DNA of 64,000 nucleotides from JALEFZ01 sp964564415 (GTDB taxonomy: Bacteria; Bacteroidota; Bacteroidia; J057), in contig CAZMAV010000023.1 in NCBI GenBank assembly GCA_964564415.1, forward strand, positions 4,980 through 68,979, read 5' to 3'. The position numbers and the translations under genes are program-made. The notes under the pieces were generated by a model. It searched no databases. It was not told the DNA's origin and worked only from the letters and a program-made list of their open reading frames with translations. Position 1 is the stretch's first letter, and the number at the start of each line of letters is the position of its first letter. Shown here piece after piece: positions 18,132-26,578 of this stretch.

Positions 18132-18239
18132 AGGGCTTTTAAGGAAAGGAGGTAGAGAATTACTCTATATTGGATATTTAGAATAAAGTTCTCATTCCTT
18201 CTCATGATTCATTAAAAAAGATAATAAAGGACTCAGATT

Positions 18240-19637
18240 ATGTCAAATAGTTACGATGTCATCGTAATAGGTAGTGGCCCCGGAGGCTACGTAGCGGCAA
18301 TTCGTGCAGCACAACTGGGAATGAAATCCGCTGTTGTAGAGCGGGAAGACCTGGGAGGAGTATGCCTCAACTGGGGATGTATTCCTACCAAAGCTCTGCT
18401 CAAAAGCGCTGAAGTCATGGAGTATTTCAACCATGCCGAGGATTATGGACTCAAGGTCTCAGGTAATGTAAAGCACGATTTCGGTGCAGTCATCAAAAGA
18501 TCCAGAGGAGCTGCTGACCAGATGTCCAAGGGAGTGAGCTTCCTCCTTCGCAAAAATAAAGTAGATACCCTCATGGGCGGAGGGAAAGTAAGCCCCGACA
18601 AAAAGGTGGTCGTTACCGACGAGAATGGTCAAAGTAAATCCTACGAAGCCAAGCACATCATTCTCGCTACCGGTGCACGGGCGCGTTCTCTGCCATCCAT
18701 GCCCATCGACAACAAAAAGATCGTGGGTTACCGCAAGGCAATGACTTTGGATAAGCAGCCCAAATCCCTCATCATCGTAGGAAGTGGAGCCATTGGGATC
18801 GAATTTGCCTATTTCTACAATAGCATGGGTACTGAGGTAACTGTAGTAGAATATATGGACCGCATCCTTCCCAGAGAAGATGAAGAGGTATCTTCTCAGA
18901 TGGCCCGCATTTACAAAAAACGTGGGATCAAAATCATGACCTCATCAGAAGTAACCGGGGCAGACACTTCTGGAAAGGGGGTCGTCGCTACGGTAAAAAC
19001 CAAAAAAGGTGAGGAAAAGCTGGAAGCTGATATGATGCTTTCCGCCGTAGGGGTGGTCGCCAATACAGAAAACCTCGGATTGGGTAATCTAGGCATCAAG
19101 ATGGAAAAAGGCCTGGTAAGTGTAGATGAACTCTATCGTACCAATGTCCCCAATATTTACGCCATTGGCGACATGACTCCAGGTCCAGCACTTGCACATA
19201 CAGCTTCTCACGAGGCTATTGTATGTGTGGAGAATATTGCCGGTCTGGGCACAGAGCCTTTGGATTACAATAATATTCCCAGCTGTACTTATTCCCAACC
19301 TGAGGTTGCTGCAGTGGGTTATACTGAAAAGGAAGCCAAAGAAGCCGGGTATGAAATCAAGGTAGGCAAGTTTCCCTTTTCTGCCAGTGGAAAAGCTACT
19401 GCCACCGGTAAGCGCGACGGTTTCGTCAAGGTAATTTTTGATGCCAAATACGGGGAGCTTCTCGGTGCTCACATGGTTGGTGCCAATGTAACCGATATGA
19501 TCGCAGAAGTGGTTGTTGCCCGTAAACTCGAAACCACAGGTCACGAAATCATCCAGGCTGTCCACCCCCACCCTACCATGTCCGAGGCGGTCATGGAAGC
19601 TGCGGCCGCAGCCTACGGAGAGGTGGTTCACCTGTAA
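18240..19637 (+). CDS. lpdA: Dihydrolipoyl dehydrogenase (E3)
   Basis: 465 residues. E3 reoxidises dihydrolipoamide in pyruvate, 2-oxoglutarate or branched-chain dehydrogenase complexes and in glycine cleavage, passing electrons to NAD+ through FAD. Seen: FAD-binding GSGPGGYVAA (11-20), redox disulphide C42/C47 (GGVCLNWGCIPTK), NAD-binding GSGAIGIEFAYFY, second FAD contact AIGDMTPGPALAH and the C-terminal active-site HPHPTMSE (H444, E449). No E1 or E2 gene is adjacent, so it is a free-standing copy that may serve several complexes. A bidirectional terminator follows. Confidence 0.96.
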   Translation: MSNSYDVIVIGSGPGGYVAAIRAAQLGMKSAVVEREDLGGVCLNWGCIPTKALLKSAEVMEYFNHAEDYGLKVSGNVKHDFGAVIKRSRGAADQMSKGVSFLLRKNKVDTLMGGGKVSPDKKVVVTDENGQSKSYEAKHIILATGARARSLPSMPIDNKKIVGYRKAMTLDKQPKSLIIVGSGAIGIEFAYFYNSMGTEVTVVEYMDRILPREDEEVSSQMARIYKKRGIKIMTSSEVTGADTSGKGVVATVKTKKGEEKLEADMMLSAVGVVANTENLGLGNLGIKMEKGLVSVDELYRTNVPNIYAIGDMTPGPALAHTASHEAIVCVENIAGLGTEPLDYNNIPSCTYSQPEVAAVGYTEKEAKEAGYEIKVGKFPFSASGKATATGKRDGFVKVIFDAKYGELLGAHMVGANVTDMIAEVVVARKLETTGHEIIQAVHPHPTMSEAVMEAAAAAYGEVVHL

Positions 19638-19655
19638 GGAGAAAGTTTTCCATAT

Positions 19656-19696
19656 AAAAAATAGGGCGGCTCCGTTCAGGGGTAGCCCTATTTTTT
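19656..19696. terminator. Bidirectional terminator between lpdA and the CinA-like gene
   Basis: AAAAAATAGGGC (19656-19667) pairs with GCCCTATTTTTT (19685-19696), a 12-bp perfect stem with A-run and T-run on the outer sides. It can stop transcription from both convergent genes. Confidence 0.88.
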
Positions 19697-19712
19697 ATCA
19701 CTTACCTATTTC

Positions 19713-20204
19713 TCACTCATCTAGGACTTCTTCCAACCAGTCCAGCATGGCCTGAACGATCTGCACCCGGACCGATCGCCGGTCTCCTTTGAATCGAAAG
19801 CTCCTCACCTCTCGTTTTCCTTTCCTCCGGCAAAGGCAGAGAAAGCCTGACCCTACAGGTTTTTCTTCACTGCCTCCTCCAGGGCCTGCAATGAAGGTTT
19901 CCGACAAGACCAGGTCTGCCGAACTAATCTTTAGGCCCGCTTCGCACATTTCCAGGGCAACAGGGCGGCTTACAGCTCCTTTTTTTTCAAGGGTTTCCCT
20001 GCTTACCTCGAGCATTTCTTGCTTGGATTCATTGCTGTAGACTACCAGTCCTCTGTCAAATACCTTGGAAGAACCTGGGATTGTCGTCAGGACTGCTGAA
20101 GCCAGGCCTCCAGTGCCAGACTCCAAAAGACAGATACTCAGCCCCTTAAGGTTAAGGAGCTTTACCACATCTTCGGCTTGTGCAATGAGTGAATCTGGAA
20201 CCAT
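19713..20204 (-). CDS. Stand-alone CinA C-terminal domain protein (nicotinamide-nucleotide amidase-like, PncC type)
   Basis: 163 residues covering only the CinA C-terminal domain. Conserved stretches are ESGTGGLASAVLTTIPGSSKVFDRG (28-52; the family usually has ESCTGG, so a Cys is Gly here), VVYSNESKQEML (54-65), GAVSRPVALEM and ETFIAGPGGGSEEKPVG. Proteins of this form deamidate nicotinamide mononucleotide in the pyridine nucleotide cycle. The Ser of the ESxTGG motif is kept, so activity is plausible. The start lies 3 nt after the manA stop, so the two are probably co-transcribed. Confidence 0.85.
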   Translation of the reverse strand: MVPDSLIAQAEDVVKLLNLKGLSICLLESGTGGLASAVLTTIPGSSKVFDRGLVVYSNESKQEMLEVSRETLEKKGAVSRPVALEMCEAGLKISSADLVLSETFIAGPGGGSEEKPVGSGFLCLCRRKGKREVRSFRFKGDRRSVRVQIVQAMLDWLEEVLDE

Positions 20205-20207
20205 GGT

Positions 20208-21203
20208 TTAAGAACTGGGAACCCAGGATTCGAGGAGGTTTAGCTCGGATTCAGGGCTGAATTCTATGTGATTGAGGACGGCTGGCAGCAAGATTGCATC
20301 TCCCATCTTGATTTTTATTTCCCCACCTTCATAACTAAGTCTGCCCTGCCCCTGAGTCACGACCAATATCACAAAAGAATCTAATTCTCCGTAATTTCTT
20401 GTGAGGCTTTGGTTCAGGTAAAGCCTATTGGTATGGAAGTAGGGGCAGGATGCCAGGGTGACGGGCTGATTTTTCTCTCTTGGATAGCTTGTCTTAATGT
20501 CATCGTAGTAGCCGTAGTCGATGGCACCCAATGCCTGCTCAACATGAAGCTCTCTCTTCTTTCCATCTGCTCCCACCCTGTCAAAATCGTAAATGCGATA
20601 GGTAATGTCTGAAGTTTGTTGGATCTCTGCCAACAAAAGGCCCTTGCCAATGGTGTGGACCCGTCCGGCAGGAAGGAAAAAGACATCGTCGGCTTCTGCC
20701 GCTTCCCGATTGAGAACATCGGTAAGTTTACCTCTTTCAAAGTAGTCCTGGTAAACCTCTTGGCTCAACTCACGATTAAAACCAGAGATCAGGGAAGCTC
20801 CCTCATCTGCTTGCATGATGTACCACATTTCCGTCTTCCCAAAGCTATTATGCCGCTTTTTTGCCAACTCATCATCAGGATGTACCTGAATAGATAGGTC
20901 ATCATTGGCATCTATAAACTTGACAAGAAGAGGAAAATTGTCAGAATAAGCCTTGTGAACCCTCTCTCCCATCAGTTCTCCCTTGTAGGCTGCCATCAGG
21001 TCTGTGAGTTTTTGCCCCTCAAGAAGCCCTTCTTTGACAACAGAAATATGACTTTCTACTCCAGAAATCTCCCAGGTCTCACCACAATTGGCGAGATCGC
21101 CAAAATCCTTTCCCAATACCGTTCGCAGTTTTTGCCCTCCCCAAAGCTTTTCTTTGTAGTAAGGATGAAATCGCAAGGGATAAAGTGCCGATTTTGCCGT
21201 CAT
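20208..21203 (-). CDS. manA: Mannose-6-phosphate isomerase, class I
   Basis: 331 residues, matching the short bacterial type I phosphomannose isomerases, which interconvert mannose-6-phosphate and fructose-6-phosphate and feed GDP-mannose synthesis. Seen: the N-terminal FHPYYKEKLWGGQKL (13-27), the zinc-binding QVHPDDELAKKRHNSFGKTEMWYI region with two His and a Glu, and the PAGRVHTIGKGLLLAEIQQTSDITYR block. Both cupin halves are present. It is the first gene of a pair with the CinA-like gene. Short pieces of its coding sequence reappear in the gap upstream. Confidence 0.95.
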   Translation of the reverse strand: MTAKSALYPLRFHPYYKEKLWGGQKLRTVLGKDFGDLANCGETWEISGVESHISVVKEGLLEGQKLTDLMAAYKGELMGERVHKAYSDNFPLLVKFIDANDDLSIQVHPDDELAKKRHNSFGKTEMWYIMQADEGASLISGFNRELSQEVYQDYFERGKLTDVLNREAAEADDVFFLPAGRVHTIGKGLLLAEIQQTSDITYRIYDFDRVGADGKKRELHVEQALGAIDYGYYDDIKTSYPREKNQPVTLASCPYFHTNRLYLNQSLTRNYGELDSFVILVVTQGQGRLSYEGGEIKIKMGDAILLPAVLNHIEFSPESELNLLESWVPSS

Positions 21204-21257
21204 AGATGATTCTGTGTTGAAGTTTTTAAGCCGAGTGATTATGAAGAATCAATGGTC

Positions 21258-21308
21258 AAAGCTCTGTAGGGATCATTAAAAGTAATATGTTTTCAGCCCC
21301 ACAGCACT
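21258..21308. repeat. REP-like palindrome, copy A (degenerate)
   Basis: Arms AGCTCTGTAGGG and CCCCACAGCACT enclose a core with ATCATTAAAAG and TGTTTTCA. The same layout, with better arms, occurs at 21434-21483 and 54063-54111. Copy A has lost several arm pairs. Confidence 0.6.
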
Positions 21309-21322
21309 ACTGATTGTATTGC

Positions 21323-21365
21323 AAAAAATGATTCTTAATAATAATTTCGAAATAAATCATTTTTT
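21323..21365. repeat. 11-bp inverted repeat with dispersed element
   Basis: AAAAAATGATT (21323-21333) and AATCATTTTTT (21355-21365) form a perfect 11-bp stem around 21 nt. The left arm and the preceding TGATTGTAT also match the element at 18028-18050, so this is a decayed relative of that repeat. Confidence 0.55.
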
Positions 21366-21382
21366 ATCCACTCTATCCAGAC

Positions 21383-21416
21383 TTTTCCCCTTTAAATTTT
21401 AAGTTAAAGGGGAAAA
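21383..21416. repeat. 13-bp perfect hairpin in the manA/PIG-L gap
   Basis: TTTTCCCCTTTAA (21383-21395) and TTAAAGGGGAAAA (21404-21416) enclose an 8-nt loop. The hairpin ends in A/T tracts on both sides but is more than 180 nt from the nearest gene end, so a terminator role is unlikely. Function unknown. Confidence 0.6.
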
Positions 21417-21433
21417 TGTAAATAAATGGCTGA

Positions 21434-21483
21434 AGCGCTGTTGGTCTTATCAAAAGCACCTTGTTTTCAACCCCAACAGCGCT
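21434..21483. repeat. REP-like palindrome, copy B
   Basis: AGCGCTGTTGG pairs perfectly with CCAACAGCGCT (11 bp) around a core containing TATCAAAAG and TTGTTTTCA. It is the second of three copies in the window and is followed 23 nt later by the TTCGTGATCATCA motif, as copy A is followed by a decayed version of the same motif. Confidence 0.7.
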
Positions 21484-21506
21484 GTGAGTTTTTGCCCTTT
21501 AAAAGG

Positions 21507-21519
21507 TTCGTGATCATCA
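21507..21519 (+). promoter_or_regulatory. TTCGTGATNATCA motif upstream of the PIG-L operon
   Basis: TTCGTGATCATCA shares 12 of 13 bases with the sites at 17994-18006, 18048-18060 and 26337-26349. It lies 219 nt upstream of the deacetylase start. A regulator site or part of a dispersed repeat; I cannot decide between the two. Confidence 0.45.
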
Positions 21520-21738
21520 TCATTGAACACAAAATTTAAACGGGAGAGAGAGAATTGCTTTGAAGGAAAATTGACAAGAAGAGGTGTAGCTGATGATACC
21601 AAAGCAAGATCATTTCAAATGCATGAGACTATCTTCATGCATTTATAGTATAGGCCCAAAATCTTATTAAACATTAAACTTATGTTAAAGGTAAACAAGA
21701 GAGACAAAGATTTCCTTATATTCGATTTCAAATTATAG

Positions 21739-24264
21739 ATGTTCAAACACCTATTCTTATCTACAAACCATATGTTCCGCACTACAGGACTCCTTTTTCT
21801 TTCCCTACTTCTTCATTCTTCTCTTTTCTCACAGGCTCCGATGCCGTCAAAGTCCTCGGCAGAAATCCAGCATATGCTGAGAAATCTTCAGGTCCTGGGC
21901 TCTGTGCTTTACCTTGCTGCCCATCCCGATGATGAAAACCAAAGGCTGATCGCCTATTTTGATAAAGGGGAAGGCTATCGGACGGCTTATCTTGCCCTTA
22001 CCAGAGGAGATGGAGGTCAAAATCTCATCGGAGATGAAAAAGGTCCCTTGCTAGGAATGCTTCGTACCCAAGAACTTCTCGCGGCTCGACGAATCGACGG
22101 AGGAGAACAATTATTTTCCAGGGCCTATGATTTTGGCTATTCCAAGACTCATGAAGAAACCCTGGAGATCTGGGATAAGGAAAAAGTACTAGCCGATGTA
22201 GTTTGGGCCATTCGCAAGTTTCGTCCTGATATCATCATTACCCGCTTTGCCACCCCGGAGAAAGGTGGGGGTGGACATGGGCACCACACAGCTTCGGCTA
22301 TTTTGGCCCATCAGGCATTTGACCTTGCCAATGATCCTAATGCCTATCCCGAGCAATTGGAGTACGTCGAACCCTGGCAGCCCAAACGGCTGTTGTGGAA
22401 CAATTACTGGGTGTTTAGAAGATATGAACCTACTGAGGAAGACCTTAAAAACATTGTCAAGATAAATGTCGGGGAGTATGACGCCCTTTTGGGCAAGAGC
22501 TATGGAGAGATTGCCGATGCTGCCCGCTCTATGCATAAGTGCCAGGCCTTTGGTGCAGCCATCGGCCGTGGTGAACGCTTTGAATACCTGGACCTGGAAA
22601 AAGGCGAAGACGTCAATGGGGAACTATTTAGTGGCATCAATACCTCTTGGACACGGGTAAAAGGTGGCGAGAAGGTGGGGAACTTGTTGGCAAAGGCTTA
22701 CAAAAATTTCTCCCCTTCCAATCCTTCTGCCTCCGTACCTACCCTCATCAAAGCGCACGAAGCCCTAGAGCCCCTTACTGGCCATTACGCCGAGGTAAAA
22801 AAGAAAGAACTAGCCATGGTCATCGCCTACTGTGCCGGTCTTTGGTTTGAAGCCCAGTCTGACTATCCTTACATGGCGGTGGGTGATGCCTCGAAGGTAG
22901 AAGTAAATTATCTGAAGAGGACTGATTATCCCGTAAAGCTGGATCGAATTGAATTGTGCTTCGGAGACAAGGAAGAAGTCATAGAAATAGGAGAAATGTT
23001 GGAAACTAACGGGGAGGTAAAAAGTAAATCTGTAGAGGTATCGGCTGAGGGAGTGCCCGTCAGTCAGCCCTACTGGCTGGTGAATGAGCAGGAAAAAGGA
23101 CTTTTCGTAGTGAAGGATCAGGAAAAAATTGGACTTCCTGAAAATCTCCCTGTCGGCGAAGCCATTTATCACTTTGAAATCGAAGGTCAGCGCCTTCAAA
23201 TTCCAACTTTTATTGTACATCGTTACGTGGATCGGGCAGAAGGAGAGCTATACCGTCCCTTCCTGGTTACCCCAAAGGTAACGGTCAATTTGAGTGAGAA
23301 AGTTTTTGTCTTTTCCTCCATCGCTCCCCGCGAGGTAGATTTGAGGATCAAATGCTTTGCTCCAAATACCCAGGCCAATATCAGCTTTGAAGTACCGGAA
23401 GGCTGGACAATAACTCCCCCCAGGCTTTCTTATGATTTCGAACGGGCCGAAGAGGAAAAGGTGGCGACAGTCAAGGTAATTCCTCCCTCCTACGCCAGTG
23501 AAGGATCTATGGTAGTCTTGGCTGAGGTAAATGGAAAAGCCACATCCTTTAGCCAGCAGGTCATCGAATACGACCATATTCCTACTCAGATGGTATTCAA
23601 TCCCTCGGAGACCCGCCTGGTAAGGGTAGACCTCAATAAAAAGGGAGAAAAAATCGGCTATATCATGGGCTCCGGCGACGAAATTCCAAGGTCTTTGATC
23701 CAGATGGGCTATCAGGTCGATCTGCTTCAGGACAATGACATCACGCCAGAAAACCTGAAAAACTACGACGCCATCATTGCCGGAATCAGGGCCTACAATG
23801 TCAATCCAAGGATGCCTTATCACCAGGATATCATTTTTGATTATGTACAAAAAGGGGGGAACTATATCGTCCAGTACAATACCACCCGGGGCCTGAGCAC
23901 CCAGCAACCTGGACCCTTTCCCCTCACGATCTCACGCGACAGGGTTACGGTAGAAGAAGCCGAGGCTAGCTTTTTAGCTCCGGATCATCCCCTGCTCAAT
24001 AGCCCTAATAAAATTACCCAACAAGACTTTGAGGGATGGATTCAGGAGCGTGGCCTTTATTTTCCTGCCCAATGGGATGAAAGATATACTCCTATCCTTT
24101 CCTGGCATGATCCTGGAGAAGAGCCCAAAAAGGGAGGTCTTTTGGTCGCTCGCCACGGAGAAGGCCATTTTATTTATACAGGTATTTCATTTTTCCGCGA
24201 GCTTCCAGCAGGTGTACCCGGGGCTTACCGACTCTTTGCTAATATGATCTCAATCGGCAAGTAA
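21739..24264 (+). CDS. Secreted PIG-L/LmbE-family deacetylase with C-terminal GATase-like domain
   Basis: 841 residues. A signal peptide (about 13-32 if translation starts at the first ATG; the ATG at 21772 is an alternative) leads to a PIG-L domain with the zinc motif AHPDDE (61-66) and HGHH (180-183). PIG-L enzymes remove N-acetyl groups from GlcNAc-type substrates. The middle (about 360-620) looks like beta-sandwich modules, and the last 200 residues (GYIMGSGDEIPRSLIQMGYQ onward) resemble a class I glutamine-amidotransferase or ThuA-like fold. The stop overlaps the start of a 53-residue membrane protein by one base. The context suggests periplasmic deacetylation of a sugar that the adjacent symporter imports. 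Confidence 0.88.
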   Translation: MFKHLFLSTNHMFRTTGLLFLSLLLHSSLFSQAPMPSKSSAEIQHMLRNLQVLGSVLYLAAHPDDENQRLIAYFDKGEGYRTAYLALTRGDGGQNLIGDEKGPLLGMLRTQELLAARRIDGGEQLFSRAYDFGYSKTHEETLEIWDKEKVLADVVWAIRKFRPDIIITRFATPEKGGGGHGHHTASAILAHQAFDLANDPNAYPEQLEYVEPWQPKRLLWNNYWVFRRYEPTEEDLKNIVKINVGEYDALLGKSYGEIADAARSMHKCQAFGAAIGRGERFEYLDLEKGEDVNGELFSGINTSWTRVKGGEKVGNLLAKAYKNFSPSNPSASVPTLIKAHEALEPLTGHYAEVKKKELAMVIAYCAGLWFEAQSDYPYMAVGDASKVEVNYLKRTDYPVKLDRIELCFGDKEEVIEIGEMLETNGEVKSKSVEVSAEGVPVSQPYWLVNEQEKGLFVVKDQEKIGLPENLPVGEAIYHFEIEGQRLQIPTFIVHRYVDRAEGELYRPFLVTPKVTVNLSEKVFVFSSIAPREVDLRIKCFAPNTQANISFEVPEGWTITPPRLSYDFERAEEEKVATVKVIPPSYASEGSMVVLAEVNGKATSFSQQVIEYDHIPTQMVFNPSETRLVRVDLNKKGEKIGYIMGSGDEIPRSLIQMGYQVDLLQDNDITPENLKNYDAIIAGIRAYNVNPRMPYHQDIIFDYVQKGGNYIVQYNTTRGLSTQQPGPFPLTISRDRVTVEEAEASFLAPDHPLLNSPNKITQQDFEGWIQERGLYFPAQWDERYTPILSWHDPGEEPKKGGLLVARHGEGHFIYTGISFFRELPAGVPGAYRLFANMISIGK

Positions 24265-24425
24265 TGACTGAAGAAAACGACAGAGATATTCCTGAAAATG
24301 AGAACAAGGAGCTTCAAAAGGTTTTCCCCTTTTTTAAAAGTTGGCGGGGACTTTACATATTCGTTCTGGTGGAACTGTTAGTACTCATTCTATTGTTTTA
24401 CCTATTTAGCTGGTATTTCTCATGA
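24264..24425 (+). CDS. 53-residue single-span membrane protein, translationally coupled
   Basis: The ATG at 24264 overlaps the deacetylase stop (TAATG) and its TGA overlaps the symporter ATG (ATGA), so it sits inside the operon with no free space. The first 30 residues are charged (acidic then KSWRGL), and residues about 31-50 form one strongly hydrophobic helix (IFVLVELLVLILLFYLFSW). It may be a small accessory subunit of the SSS symporter, as some SSS transporters have short partner subunits, but I do not recognise the family. The double overlap is good evidence that it is a real gene. Confidence 0.75.
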   Translation: MTEENDRDIPENENKELQKVFPFFKSWRGLYIFVLVELLVLILLFYLFSWYFS

Positions 24426-26125
24426 AGACCTTGGATTGGATCGTGATGGGAAGTACCATACTTTTCATCATTTTATACGGAATTTTAAAAAGTCAGGGGT
24501 CAAAAACCATTCGCTCCTATCTACTTTCAGATAATGACCTAGAGTGGTGGACCATTGGGCTCTCCATTATGGCAACACAGGCGAGTGCTATTACATTTTT
24601 GTCCACTCCCGGTCAGGCCTTCAACGATGGGATGCGATTTGTCCAGTTTTATTTTGGTGTTCCCATCGCCATGGTTTTGATCTCTATGGTAGCCATTCCT
24701 ATTTACAGGAAACTCAATGTCTACACAGCTTATGAATACCTTGAGCAGAGATTTGACCTAAAGACACGAACCCTAGGCACCCTTTTATTTTTGACTGGTA
24801 GAAGTCTGGCTGCAGGTATCACCATTGTAGCACCTGCCATTATCCTGGAGACCATACTGGGTTGGGAAATATGGATCACCTGCTTGGGCATAGGTATGTT
24901 GGTTATGGTTTACACGGTGAGTGGGGGGAGCAAGGCAGTTGCCAAAACCCAACAACAACAAATGGCCATCATACTTTTGGGCATGATCATCGCAGCTGTG
25001 CTTATGGTGCGTGGATTGCCAGAATCAGTGAGCTTTGGGGAAGCCTTGACCATCGCCGGGAGCAGTGGCAAACTCAATGTGATTTCTTTTCCGTCCAGTG
25101 TAGAAAATTTCTTTGAAGATCGATACAACCTTCTTTCAGGACTTATTGCAGGTTCCTTTTTGGCTCTCTCCTATTTTGGTACGGATCAGTCTCAGGTTCA
25201 ACGCTATTTGGGGGGTAAGTCTGTCACCGAAATTCGCATCGGCCTCCTATTCAATGGGATTTTTAAAGTGCCTATGCAGTTTGGCATCTTGTTTATTGGA
25301 GCGATGCTCTTTGTCTTTTATCAGTTCTCCCCTACCCCCATGTTTTTTAATGATGCTCTAAGGGAGGATCTGCTTCAAAGCGAAATTGGTGAAGCCTATC
25401 GGTCTGCCGAAGAATCCTATGCAAATCTAGACGAAGAGAGGCGGATCTATTGGATGGATTGGTCAAAAGACGGAGATGAAGAAGCCATGGACAAAGCCCT
25501 GGAATCCTCTAAAAAAGCTGATGAAGTGAGAAATGAGGCCCTTGCGATGATAGAATCCCATGACAAACAATTCAATACAAAAGACCAGGACAGGGTTTTC
25601 CTCACATTTGTTTTGAACCATCTGCCAACCGGACTGATTGGGCTGCTCATGGCTGTGATTTTTTCTGCTGCTATGTCTTCTACTGCCGCCGAACTTAATG
25701 CCCTTGCCAGCACCACCAGCGTGGACATTTATCAGCGCATGGTCAAAAAAGACGGCAGTGATACCCATTATTTCGATCGGTCAAGATTATTCACCTTCAT
25801 TTGGGGAGTATTTGCCATCATATTTGCCATCACTGCCGGTCAGTATGAAAATCTTATCGAGTATGTCAATATCCTGGGATCGCTTTTTTATGGGACCATC
25901 CTGGGCCTATTTGTTGTGGCCTTTTTTATGAAGAATGTTGGGGGTACGGCTGTCTTCTGGGGAGCCGTTATCGGTGAAATCTGCATCATGGCCATCTTCT
26001 TTCTGCCCAAACTCTCCCCTGATTTCTTTGGTTTCCTTGAGATAGGCTACTTGTGGCTCAACCTTATCGGCTGCCTCCTGGTTATGGGCATGGCTGCTAT
26101 TATTCAGGCCTTAAGAAAAAAGTAG
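24422..26125 (+). CDS. Sodium:solute symporter (SSS family)
   Basis: 567 residues with about 13 hydrophobic segments typical of SSS transporters, which couple solute uptake to Na+. Seen: SIMATQASAITFLSTPGQ (48-65), the GRSLAAGITIVAPA helix, LALSYFGTDQSQVQRYLGG and FSAAMSSTAAELNALASTTSVDIY. Between about residues 309 and 391 there is a charged, helical insertion (LREDLLQSEIGEAYRSAEES and following) that splits two membrane segments and is longer than in classic SSS members. Overlaps the 53-residue membrane protein by 4 nt. The substrate is likely a sugar, amino sugar or related compound, given the PIG-L partner, but this is inference. Confidence 0.9.
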   Translation: MKTLDWIVMGSTILFIILYGILKSQGSKTIRSYLLSDNDLEWWTIGLSIMATQASAITFLSTPGQAFNDGMRFVQFYFGVPIAMVLISMVAIPIYRKLNVYTAYEYLEQRFDLKTRTLGTLLFLTGRSLAAGITIVAPAIILETILGWEIWITCLGIGMLVMVYTVSGGSKAVAKTQQQQMAIILLGMIIAAVLMVRGLPESVSFGEALTIAGSSGKLNVISFPSSVENFFEDRYNLLSGLIAGSFLALSYFGTDQSQVQRYLGGKSVTEIRIGLLFNGIFKVPMQFGILFIGAMLFVFYQFSPTPMFFNDALREDLLQSEIGEAYRSAEESYANLDEERRIYWMDWSKDGDEEAMDKALESSKKADEVRNEALAMIESHDKQFNTKDQDRVFLTFVLNHLPTGLIGLLMAVIFSAAMSSTAAELNALASTTSVDIYQRMVKKDGSDTHYFDRSRLFTFIWGVFAIIFAITAGQYENLIEYVNILGSLFYGTILGLFVVAFFMKNVGGTAVFWGAVIGEICIMAIFFLPKLSPDFFGFLEIGYLWLNLIGCLLVMGMAAIIQALRKK

Positions 26126-26171
26126 GATTTCGATGGCATTCTAAAAAGCCACTGGCACAAAACCAAGGTTT

Positions 26172-26202
26172 AAAGAAAGCATCCGAAATGAATGCTTTCT
26201 TT
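26172..26202 (+). terminator. Hairpin after the symporter gene
   Basis: AAAGAAAGCAT (26172-26182) and ATGCTTTCTTT (26192-26202) form a perfect 11-bp stem with a 9-nt loop, 46 nt past the stop at 26125. The T-run is short (CTTT then GG), so termination may be weak; the hairpin could also protect the mRNA end. Confidence 0.5.
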
Positions 26203-26264
26203 GGAAAAATCCCCAAAGCTTCTCTGGGACTTCTAACCCCAATCTGTTTTTTTAATATTGGCAT

Positions 26265-26281
26265 ATCTAACGACGTTAGAT
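26265..26281. promoter_or_regulatory. 17-bp dyad, candidate TetR-type operator (site a)
   Basis: ATCTAACG-A-CGTTAGAT is a perfect 8-1-8 palindrome. Its core TAACGACGTTAG resembles TAACATCGTAAG at 26488-26499 and TAACATCGTTAG at 26560-26571, all in the gap before the TetR gene at 26579. Size and symmetry fit a TetR dimer. Confidence 0.5.
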
Positions 26282-26336
26282 TATAATCAATTAACCTCAA
26301 GCAACCTTATCAAGGAAAGCTGGATGTGTACATTTA

Positions 26337-26367
26337 TGATCATCACGAATCATTTTTTTCGGTACAA
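26337..26367 (-). repeat. Dispersed TTCGTGATNATCA element, copy in the symporter/TetR gap
   Basis: TGATCATCACGAA followed by TCATTTTTTT differs at one base from the reverse complement of 18038-18060 over 23 positions. The similarity carries on weakly into the following 8 bases (GTAC on one side, GTAT on the other). It is too long to be chance and lies in non-coding DNA. Confidence 0.6.
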
Positions 26368-26487
26368 GAAATACCGAAGTTGGGTTAAAGACAGGGTATT
26401 TATAATAACTCCAACTGGGCCTTAGGCATCCATTCGAAGTAATCACCATTGATTAAAAGGAAACTGATATGGTATAGCAATGCTTAG

Positions 26488-26571
26488 TAACATCGTAAGC
26501 AAATAATCAAAAGATAAATTTTATTTGGAGCATAAGGGTATCAGCCTTATTATTGTATATAACATCGTTAG
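26488..26571. promoter_or_regulatory. Two further operator-like sites before the TetR gene (sites b and c)
   Basis: TAACATCGTAAG (26488-26499, inside GCTTA...TAAGC) and TAACATCGTTAG (26560-26571) share the core of the dyad at 26265-26281. Site c ends 7 nt before the ATG at 26579, where a bound repressor would block initiation. This layout suggests autoregulation. Confidence 0.4.
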
Positions 26572-26578
26572 AATAAAT

